Origin: Rhizopus arrhizus
Taxonomy: Eukaryota > Mucoromycota > Mucoromycetes > Mucorales > Rhizopodaceae
Reading direction: 5' to 3'
Length of the DNA stretch: 64,000 nt
Assembly: GCA_024220505.1 (NCBI GenBank)
Contig: JAKZZE010000012.1
Coordinates: forward strand, 1,674,001-1,738,000
Shown: positions 20,355 through 28,569 of the stretch, one piece after another
Layout of the letters: the number at the start of each line of letters is the position of its first letter
Numbering within the stretch: position 1 is the first letter of the stretch
Made by a program: the position numbers and the translations under genes
The notes under the pieces: generated by a model
The model's database searches: none
What the model was told of the DNA's origin: nothing
The model's input: the letters and a program-made list of their open reading frames with translations, nothing else

Positions 20355-21651
20355 ATGCCTATCATTTCGAAGGAACAAGCAGTGTGTATATTTTACTGCC
20401 AAGCGTATAACGAGTCTAATGTTGCTGAACTGACGAAAAGGATCGAAGAAATGAAAGATGTTGATATATGTTATTTGGAAGATCCCACCGAACCTATTTT
20501 GGCGTGTATCATAACTATAAACAGCCGGCCATTTCGCTATCACTTGTATCCAACAGGAATTCCACGCGCAGATGATAATCAACAAGAGGAAAATAAAGTT
20601 CAATTTGGTAATGATAGATGATAGCTGGCAGTTCTCAACGATATCTAATCTTTTTTCTTTTCTTTTATGGTAGTCAGTCATGCTCAGATTATTCAATTTC
20701 TTAACATAACATACTTGCCCAGTGATCCAATGAATGAAGAAGTCTATGAATGCAAATCTTTGACCAACAGCGACATACTTTCAATGGTTTGGAAATATAC
20801 CGATTTATTTGACGAAAAGACTGTTGTTTCTTTCGGCCAATGGTGTGTAAATAAAGTAGACTTCACAGCTGCTCACTCGAAAAGAAAACAATGTGACAGC
20901 GGAAAAGTCAGCGTACGCTCACTGTTTGTTGCAAAAGAACAGTATATTGGTAAAGTAATTTTTTGGATATCATTTATCTGTGTTAATCCGATTTTCAGAT
21001 GATATAGCAAAAAAAGTACTGGATTACTTGCCTCACTATCAGTTGTTTGTTCAAAATCTCAAGAAGGAAAGATACAACATTGTAGGCTATGCAAGAAAAT
21101 CTCGAACAAATGAAAACGATGAATCTCGTATTCGGTTATTGCAACAGATGACCAGGAGATTAAAAGAAAGATCGTTGGTCGACAAGATTTTCGTTTCCCC
21201 TCGTGCCAATGCCAATGAATTGATGGTAGAAAGGGATTTGATAAAAAATGAAGATCTTTTAAAACAACTGAATGTCGATGGCGACGCTCAAGGTAAAAAA
21301 AAGTCGTCAATGCATTTATCTTTGATTCTAACCATTCAACTTTTTAGATTTGCTTAATTACATCAACAAAAATAAGAAAATTTGCTTAATTATTCTCGGT
21401 TATGCGGGTTTATCAACCAATTGTAAAGATTTGGAAACCTTTTTACGGTAATGTCGTAAAAACACATTTCATGATAGTAAATTACTGAAATTTTTTTTTA
21501 TAGCAACAGCAAGAATATTTGCAAAATTATAGTCGATCACTTGCCATTTGACAACACAATCAAGATTCATGATTGTTGCGAATTACTGCAGGATCCAAAA
21601 AAATTGGAGATTTTCAACTGTCGAACAAGGACATACCAGAGATCAAAGTGA
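20355..21651 (+). CDS. Resolvase-like protein of unknown role (YARKS motif)
   Basis: Five exons can be joined in frame: 20355-20607, 20674-20949, 20999-21292, 21348-21447, 21504-21651. All have GT/AG ends with GTAATG, GTAAAG, GTAAAA donors and TTTAG/TATAG/TCAG acceptors. The product is about 356 residues. It starts MPIISKEQAVCIFYCQ; exon 3 contains NIVGYARKSRTNENDESRIRLLQQM, and exon 4 has CLIILGYAGLSTNCKDLETF. A hydrophobic strand ending Y-A-R-K-S followed by R/Q helices is reminiscent of the N-terminal catalytic domain of serine recombinases (Y-x-R-x-S), and GYAGLSTNCKDL sits where those enzymes have their D-R-x-x-R helix, but the arginines are lost. Hence resolvase-like, activity doubtful. 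The first 148 bases lie in the palindrome arm. Confidence 0.6.
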
Positions 21652-21955
21652 TTCTAATTTTTATGATTTATTTATCTACCATTATTCAGTCCATCAATAT
21701 TAAATCCCATTATCATGTTATTGATTATTGACCCCTACACTTTTTTTCCCACCTTTCTCTCTTCTCTTCATGAAACATAGTTTGGACCATTGTATACAAA
21801 ATGACTATCTTGACTGCAGTTTTATTTGTGAATAAACTTGATTGACCAAAACTGGTAACAAAAATTTGCTTGGAGGAAATAAAGTAGAATATATAAGAAC
21901 GTAAATTACAAAGATGATGACTCCATTAAAGCATAAGACCTCTTATTATAAAAAG
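21652..21955. other. Spacer between two facing gene ends at the palindrome centre
   Basis: AT-rich 3' flank shared by the convergent resolvase-like gene and its truncated paralogue. A CTTCCCCCTTTCTCTC-like pyrimidine stretch is present near 21748. No coding segment was found. Confidence 0.4.
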
Positions 21956-22207
21956 CTATGCTTTCCCTCTATTTTTCTTCTTGAAGTTGGTCTTTTCGAT
22001 GAGAACTGTGGGATATCGCCGATATTTTGAAGGATAAGACTTCATAGACAAGAGAGAAACCAAAATAGGTTCGGTGGGATCTTCCAAATAACATATATCA
22101 ACATCTTTCATTTCTTCGATCCTTTTCGTCAGTTCAGCAACATTAGACTCGTTATACGCTTGGCAGTAAAATATACACACTGCTTGTTCCTTCGAAATGA
22201 TAGGCAT
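21956..22207 (-). pseudogene. Truncated paralogue of the resolvase-like gene
   Basis: An 83-residue frame begins with the same 49 residues as the gene at 20355 (MPIISKEQAVCIF ... LEDPTEPIL). It then continues with a different but alignable sequence (SMKSYPSKYRRYPT against TINSRPFRYHLYPT). The frame stops at 21956 and no downstream exons with the YARKS region follow in the available space. The nucleotide identity ends inside the codon for Leu49-Val50 at 22060, which is where the large inverted repeat ends. This pattern indicates two divergent paralogues whose 5' ends were made identical by the inverted duplication or by gene conversion. Confidence 0.65.
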
Positions 22208-22342
22208 TATACAAAACAAAAAAAAAACAAAAAAAAGGAAAGAGAAGGCTTTTTTTTTCGTGGTGGACACTGTCCTTTTTTTTTTCACACCACGTGGACA
22301 CTGTCCCAGAACACTGTCCTTTTTCTTTCACACTACAGTGGA

Positions 22343-25218
22343 CACTGTCCATAGTACTGTCCAAAGCACTGTCCATAGTACTGTCCAAAGCACTGTCCAT
22401 AGTACTGTCCATAGTACTGTCCATAGTACTGTCCATAGTACTGTCCAGAGTACTGTCCAGAGTACTGTCCAAAGCACTGTCCATAGTACTGTCTAGAGTA
22501 CTGTCCATAGTACTGTCCATAGTACTGTCTAGAGTACTGTCCATAGTACTGTCCAGAGTACTGTCCATAGTACTGTCCAAAGCACTGTCCAGAATACTGT
22601 CCATAGTACTGTCCAAAGCACTGTCCATAGTACTGTCCAAAGCACTGTCCATAGTACTGTCCATAGTACTGTCCAGAGTACTGTCCATAGTACTGTCCAG
22701 AGTACTGTCTAGAGTACTGTCCAGAGTACTGTCCATAGTACTGTCCAGAGTACTGTCCATAGTACTGTCCATAGTACTGTCCAGAGTACTGTCCAGAGTA
22801 CTGTCCATAGTACTGTCCAGAGTACTGTCCATAGTACTGTCCATAGTACTGTCCATAGTACTGTCCATAGTACTGTCCATAGTACTGTCCAAAGCACTGT
22901 CCAGAGTACTGTCCATAGTACTGTCCATAGTACTGTCCATAGTACTGTCCATAGTACTGTCCATAGTACTGTCCATAGTACTGTCCATAGTACTGTCCAT
23001 AGTACTGTCCATAGTACTGTCCATAGTACTGTCCAGAGTACTGTCCATAGTACTGTCCAGAGTACTGTCCAGAGTACTGTCCATAGTACTGTCCATAGTA
23101 CTGTCCATAGTACTGTCTAGAGTACTGTCCAGAGTACTGTCCATAGTACTGTCCAGAGTACTGTCCATAGTACTGTCCAGAGTACTGTCCATAGTACTGT
23201 CCATAGTACTGTCCAAAGCACTGTCCAGAGTACTGTCCAAAGCACTGTCCATAGTACTGTCCATAGTACTGTCCATAGTACTGTCCATAGTACTGTCCAT
23301 AGTACTGTCCAAAGCACTGTCCAGAGTACTGTCCAAAGCACTGTCCATAGTACTGTCCATAGTACTGTCCATAGTACTGTCCAGAGTACTGTCCATAGTA
23401 CTGTCCATAGTACTGTCCATAGTACTGTCCAGAGTACTGTCCATAGTACTGTCCATAGTACTGTCCATAGTACTGTCCATAGTACTGTCCAAAGCACTGT
23501 CCAGAGTACTGTCCAAAGCACTGTCCATAGTACTGTCCAAAGCACTGTCCAGAGTACTGTCCAAAGCACTGTCCATAGTACTGTCCATAGTACTGTCCAT
23601 AGTACTGTCCAGAGTACTGTCCATAGTACTGTCCATAGTACTGTCCATAGTACTGTCCAGAGTACTGTCCAGAGTACTGTCCAGAGTACTGTCCATAGTA
23701 CTGTCCAGAGTACTGTCCATAGTACTGTCCATAGTACTGTCCATAGTACTGTCCAGAGTACTGTCCATAGTACTGTCCATAGTACTGTCCATAGTACTGT
23801 CCAGAGTACTGTCCAGAGTACTGTCCAGAGTACTGTCCATAGTACTGTCCATAGTACTGTCCATAGTACTGTCCAGAGTACTGTCCATAGTACTGTCCAT
23901 AGTACTGTCCATAGTACTGTCCATAGTACTGTCCATAGTACTGTCCAGAGTACTGTCCATAGTACTGTCCAGAGTACTGTCCATAGTACTGTCCAGAGTA
24001 CTGTCCATAGTACTGTCCAGAGTACTGTCCATAGTACTGTCCAGAGTACTGTCCATAGTACTGTCCATAGTACTGTCCAGAGTACTGTCCAGAGTACTGT
24101 CCATAGTACTGTCCATAGTACTGTCCATAGTACTGTCTAGAGTACTGTCCATAGTACTGTCCATAGTACTGTCCAGAGTACTGTCCATAGTACTGTCCAT
24201 AGTACTGTCCATAGTACTGTCCATAGTACTGTCCATAGTACTGTCCATAGTACTGTCCAGAGTACTGTCCATAGTACTGTCCAGAGTACTGTCCAGAGTA
24301 CTGTCCATAGTACTGTCCATAGTACTGTCCATAGTACTGTCTAGAGTACTGTCCATAGTACTGTCCATAGTACTGTCCAGAGTACTGTCCATAGTACTGT
24401 CCATAGTACTGTCCATAGTACTGTCCATAGTACTGTCCAGAGTACTGTCCAGAGTACTGTCCATAGTACTGTCCATAGTACTGTCCATAGTACTGTCTAG
24501 AGTACTGTCCAAAGCACTGTCCAGAGTACTGTCCAAAGCACTGTCCATAGTACTGTCCATAGTACTGTCCAGAGTACTGTCCATAGTACTGTCCATAGTA
24601 CTGTCCAAAGCACTGTCCAGAGTACTGTCCAAAGCACTGTCCATAGTACTGTCCATAGTACTGTCCATAGTACTGTCCAGAGTACTGTCCATAGTACTGT
24701 CCATAGTACTGTCCATAGTACTGTCCAGAGTACTGTCCAGAGTACTGTCCATAGTACTGTCCAGAGTACTGTCCATAGTACTGTCCATAGTACTGTCTAG
24801 AGTACTGTCCATAGTACTGTCCAGAGTACTGTCCAGAGTACTGTCCAGAGTACTGTCCAGAGTACTGTCCATAGTACTGTCCAGAGTACTGTCCATAGTA
24901 CTGTCCAGAGTACTGTCCATAGTACTGTCCATAGTACTGTCCAGAGTACTGTCCAGAGTACTGTCCAGAGTACTGTCCAGAGTACTGTCCATAGTACTGT
25001 CCAGAGTACTGTCCATAGTACTGTCCAGAGTACTGTCCATAGTACTGTCCAGAGTACTGTCCATAGTACTGTCCAAAGCACTGTCCAGAATACTGTCCAT
25101 AGTACTGTCCATAGTACTGTCCATAGTACTGTCTAGAGTACTGTCCATAGTACTGTCCAGAGTACTGTCCAGAGTACTGTCCAAAGCATTGTCCAAAGCA
25201 CTGTCCAGAGTATTGTCC
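22343..25218. repeat. 12-bp satellite array, right (about 240 units)
   Basis: The same five 12-mer types as in the left array, in inverted orientation (GTCCATAGTACT on the plus strand), but twice as long. Runs of mixed types repeat at larger scale, for example the triplet of GCTTTG-ACTCTG-GCTTTG units recurs many times (around 23210, 23310, 23510, 24510, 24600), which points to amplification of blocks. The longest frame, 1025 codons on the minus strand, is an artefact of the repeat. Confidence 0.95.
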
Positions 25219-25233
25219 TTTTTTTTCACACTA

Positions 25234-26895
25234 CAGTTATTTAACTTAAAATTGAGATATTTTTTTAGACGAGTGTATTTCTTTTTTAAACGAACTTAAC
25301 TTTTATTTAGATCTTTCACTTTTAAAATCTAAATAAAATACAATGGATTTCATTCACTACAACCCATCTGAGTACCCTCTTTTGGCAGACGATGAAAGCA
25401 CCGATGAAATGGATTTTAGCGACCTAGCCATTCAGTATGGAGAAGTCCAGATGTTGATCGACATGGACACAATTCCCATTCCTGAGCTTCAGTCATCTAA
25501 AATGGAGGAAGTGATGGAAAATCTTGTTGAAACCTTTCAAGAAGCTACTATCAAAGCACCTGCGAAGTATAAGAAATACGGTCAGGATCAAATTGAGCGG
25601 TTCATTCGAATGATCCAAGAGGAGGGACTAACAGTACCAAAGGCAGCAGAGCAATGCGGTATACCCCACAGCAGTGCTTACAAACTGCTAGATGAGTTTA
25701 ATGCTGGAGACGGTTCTGTACTTCCTAGCAATATTCCTAAGGCACTTAAGCGAGGGCCAAAAAAACTGTTTCCACAACATTCAGCCTTCTTGATTGAGTT
25801 ATTTGATAACAACCCTTCAATTGTTCTTGAGGAGGCAAGACTAAAGTTGTGTGAGCATTTTAATGGCCTTGAAATATCTATTCCTGGCCTGTATAAACAT
25901 ATCCGAGAGAAGTGTTCAATATCGCTCAAGCAAGCTACAAAATACACTGTGGAGCGTGATGCTCCAAGAATTCTCGAACTTCGCTTCAATATAGTCAATC
26001 AGTGGAAAGCCGCAGGTGTCAGTTTTAGTGAAAATTGCGTCTTTGTTGATGAGGCTGGCTTTCACTCACAATTAATGAGAAGTCGTGCTTGGTCGAAGGT
26101 AGGAGATCCAGCAATTGTAAAAGTTCATACGCAGAAAGGTGTAAATATCAGCATCATTGGTTGTATATCTCCCTTTGGCACCGTTTGTTTTTCAAAAGTT
26201 GAACCTTTGAAGAAATCGGATGCAGCACTAATTGAAAAAGAGTTTCCTGGATCATCTCCTTCAAAGAAAAGAAAAGCTGGGAGCAAAAATGAATCGAAGC
26301 CGATCCAGCTTAAAAAAGGTACAACGGCTTACCACATTGTCAAATTCATGGAATCAGTAATGGATATTTTAGATAAACACAACAAAAAAGGTATGTTTAT
26401 CATCATGGACAACTGTAGGATCCATCACTCTCGTTTTGTCGTAGATGCAATCAATCAACGTGGCTACAAACCACTATTCATGCCCCCATACTCACCCTTT
26501 TTGAACCCCATCGAAGAATGCTGGTCCAAGATCAAGAAAAACATAAGAAGGAACCCACTCGATAAATCAGACATGCTTACACCTCGTATTGCTGAGGCTT
26601 GTAAACAATTTACTGTTGCCGATTGTCAAGGCTGGATACGACATGCTGAAAGTTACTGGGATCGATGTATAGAAAGAGAGGTTGGGTTGAAATAGCTGAA
26701 GCAATAGAGTACTTGTCTCCAACATTTAATTAGTAAATGCATCTGAAATAATATCACACTCGTCTAAAAAATAATCACATTCGTCTAAATTGAGCTGGGC
26801 GAAATCGTCCAAAAAACCATCATAAATCATCCAAAATTATTTTTTTATTTGTCTAATTTCTTTGAAAATTGTCTCAATTTCAAGTTAAAATACTG
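25234..26895 (+). mobile_element. Complete IS630-like transposon in the right palindrome arm
   Basis: Mirror copy of 17156-18816, with identical TIR sequences and TA duplications at 25232-25233 and 26896-26897. Removing the element and one TA would join the satellite flank (TTTCACAC) to the start of the 252-residue ORF unit (TTAAAGGCAGTAG), so the transposon inserted at this junction before the arms were duplicated. Confidence 0.9.
25343..26695 (+). CDS. IS630-like DDE transposase, 450 residues (right copy)
   Basis: Identical in protein sequence to the copy at 17355-18707, with the same complete catalytic triad (VDEAGFHS, IMDNCRIHH, NPIEECWS) and HTH region. Two intact identical copies in opposite orientation could in principle mobilise either element or the whole arm. 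The start is the first ATG after a TATTTAGATC leader; an adjacent TTTATTTAGA repeat around 25302-25336 may be promoter. Confidence 0.92.
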   Translation: MDFIHYNPSEYPLLADDESTDEMDFSDLAIQYGEVQMLIDMDTIPIPELQSSKMEEVMENLVETFQEATIKAPAKYKKYGQDQIERFIRMIQEEGLTVPKAAEQCGIPHSSAYKLLDEFNAGDGSVLPSNIPKALKRGPKKLFPQHSAFLIELFDNNPSIVLEEARLKLCEHFNGLEISIPGLYKHIREKCSISLKQATKYTVERDAPRILELRFNIVNQWKAAGVSFSENCVFVDEAGFHSQLMRSRAWSKVGDPAIVKVHTQKGVNISIIGCISPFGTVCFSKVEPLKKSDAALIEKEFPGSSPSKKRKAGSKNESKPIQLKKGTTAYHIVKFMESVMDILDKHNKKGMFIIMDNCRIHHSRFVVDAINQRGYKPLFMPPYSPFLNPIEECWSKIKKNIRRNPLDKSDMLTPRIAEACKQFTVADCQGWIRHAESYWDRCIEREVGLK

Positions 26896-26972
26896 TATTA
26901 AAGGCAGTAGAGGATCTCTTTCGCTTCCCCAACACTTTTGATAATTTTTTCCTTTTAAGGAAATAACTCATC

Positions 26973-27731
26973 ATGTCCACCCACCTTCAAGCCATTCAAC
27001 GATTACAAAATGAACTCGCAATCGCTAATGCCAAGATACACCAGTTGCAACGGGAAAACGCTTCTTTGCGGAAACAAGTATCCTCTGAACCCACACCAGC
27101 TGCAAACTCCAGTCCTCCTTCTGAATTTACTCCCCCCTCCTCCAAACGTCCACGCTCCCCCAGCAATGATGCTGCTCCTCCCACAACCAAGGTATCTAAG
27201 CTTCCGAATCCCAAACCCAAACACAGTTTAGCTGCCATTGCTCGGCAATTTTCCTCTCCTACTGCTCCTTCCAGCTTCACGTTTATTCACGTTCCCATTC
27301 ACCGTCGCCTCCCCATCCATCAACTCCGTGCTAACCTTCGTGAGTTGCACATTAACACACGCCGCATTCTGGATATTCAATATTCAGATCGAAATGTGGT
27401 CAGCTTCCTTATCCATACCGGTTTCGAACCTGAGCTCCGTTCTCAGCTGTACAAACACAAAATCACTATTCGTGACGACTTTGACCCTCTGAGCCCCTCC
27501 ATCATTCGTGATCCTACACTTCTCAATGAATCCATTGAAAGAAAAACTAAACTTGCTCGTCATGTATTCCTCCAACGACTTGGTTCTGCTTTCCGCCGTC
27601 TCAAGGCTCCTCTTTACAACGCTGTCACTAACTACTTTCTCCAATCTGGACTCATAGACCTCAATTTCTTGGAGTCTTTTGATCTCGCTCCCCCTCACAA
27701 CTATCACAACCCTCTCCTAGACAAGATCTAG
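26973..27731 (+). CDS. LINE ORF1-like 252-residue protein, copy 2
   Basis: Identical protein to copy 1 at 16320-17078: N-terminal coiled coil, Pro/Ser-rich basic linker and RRM-like domain with LHINTRRILDIQY. It takes part in two inverted repeats at once: the large palindrome with copy 1, and a second inverted repeat with copy 3 (26917-28159 against 32537-33775). The 5' leader contains CCTTTTAAGG just upstream of the start. Confidence 0.65.
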   Translation: MSTHLQAIQRLQNELAIANAKIHQLQRENASLRKQVSSEPTPAANSSPPSEFTPPSSKRPRSPSNDAAPPTTKVSKLPNPKPKHSLAAIARQFSSPTAPSSFTFIHVPIHRRLPIHQLRANLRELHINTRRILDIQYSDRNVVSFLIHTGFEPELRSQLYKHKITIRDDFDPLSPSIIRDPTLLNESIERKTKLARHVFLQRLGSAFRRLKAPLYNAVTNYFLQSGLIDLNFLESFDLAPPHNYHNPLLDKI

Positions 27732-27741
27732 AGCTCTTTTC

Positions 27742-28159
27742 TACCTCTTCCCTTCCCTTTCCTTTTTCCCTTTTTGACTATCAAAAAGGTTTTTCGTTCA
27801 TTTAATCCTCTTTTTGATCTAACCCGGGCAATGCAATCCTAAAAGTGATTATGTGCTCACATGGGGTTTTTAATTTTTATGAATAAAAATAATCTTTAAT
27901 CGTATTAAAGGCAGTATTCTCCCCCTCTTGGTACCAAGTTGGTAGCTTGGATATGCAACAATTGATCTAGTATTTGAAGATACACTTTCTTTTTCCTCTC
28001 CCCTTCTTTCTCTTTTTTTTCTCTTTTGACTAGCAAAAGGTTTTTAGTTCCTTTTATACTCCCCTTTGATCTGACCCGGGCAATCCAATATTCATATTAT
28101 TATGTGCTCACATGGGTTATTGCGAAATAATAATAATAATAAAAAAAACTTTTAATCGT
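27742..28159 (+). repeat. Tandem 3' tails of the 252-residue-ORF unit
   Basis: Two successive tails: the first ends with ATTATGTGCTCACATGGGGT and CTTTAATCG near 27899, and is directly followed by TATTAAAGGCAGTATTC, a unit start, and a second tail (TTGACTAGCAAAAGG, CTGACCCGGGCAATCC, ATTATGTGCTCACATGGG) ending CTTTTAATCGTA at 28159. The junction CTTTAATCGTATTAAAGG is a palindrome, so unit ends look like short inverted repeats ATTAAAG...CTTTAAT. The second unit has no ORF. Confidence 0.7.
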
Positions 28160-28335
28160 AATTCAAGAAAAGAAAAAAAAATAAAAGATAGGCCTGTGTT
28201 ATATGTAAAAGAAGGCTTCATGAACTTTATTTTATTAACATGTATTTTCTTCTAGTAGCATGTTAAGGACATCAATGAACCTTGGAAGAAGAATAATGAT
28301 ATTGCCAAAAAGAGGGAATGCTAGAAAATAATTTA

Positions 28336-28491
28336 TTAAGAGAGAGACAATGCTTCAGAAGACCATCCCATAATATCACCAGCATCAGCACCACCAACTT
28401 GTCTTTTTTCTAATCCAACAGAGCCAAGAGGAAGTGAAGACACGATCATAAAGACAGATGATAAACCAAAGAAGATGAGAGATAAGCGCAT
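28336..28491 (-). CDS. Small secreted peptide precursor, 51 residues
   Basis: Not recognised as a family. The frame reads a strong signal peptide (MRLSLIFFGLSSVFMIVSSL) followed by PLGSVGLEKR, then a 21-residue C terminus starting QVGGADAGDIMGW. Lys-Arg followed by Gln is a classical Kex2-type processing site, so the mature product may be a small secreted peptide with an N-terminal Gln that could cyclise. There is no Cys. A TATAAAAG box at 28560-28553 lies about 60 bases upstream of the ATG, followed by a CT/CA-rich leader. It sits in the spacer between inverted 252-residue ORF units. Its small size makes it uncertain, but signal peptide, KR site and TATA box together support a real gene. Confidence 0.6.
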   Translation of the reverse strand: MRLSLIFFGLSSVFMIVSSLPLGSVGLEKRQVGGADAGDIMGWSSEALSLS

Positions 28492-28552
28492 TTTTGTATG
28501 TAGAATAGACTCTTGCTTGATGATGAGACGATTGAAGGAAAAGAGAGTGCTT

Positions 28553-28560
28553 CTTTTATA
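28553..28560 (-). promoter_or_regulatory. TATA box of the small secreted peptide gene
   Basis: TATAAAAG on the minus strand, about 60 bases before the start codon at 28491, with a leader rich in C, T and A between them. Position and sequence fit a fungal TATA element; function is inferred. Confidence 0.55.
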
Positions 28561-28569
28561 TGTGTGAAT

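Noticed and set aside
18751..20410. Long frames in the left 12-bp array (529 codons DSTMDS-type, 505 codons VLSIVLSR-type, LWTV-type)
   Set aside because: The unit length is a multiple of three and contains no stop, so all frames stay open. The frames begin and end in low-complexity flanks and code only the repeat.
18832..25218. CRISPR array
   Set aside because: Short gapless 12-bp tandem repeats without spacers in a eukaryotic context.
22152..25299. 1001- and 1025-codon frames in the right 12-bp array
   Set aside because: Same repeat artefact on both strands; the unique tail of the minus frame is out of frame with the genuine MPIISKEQ start.
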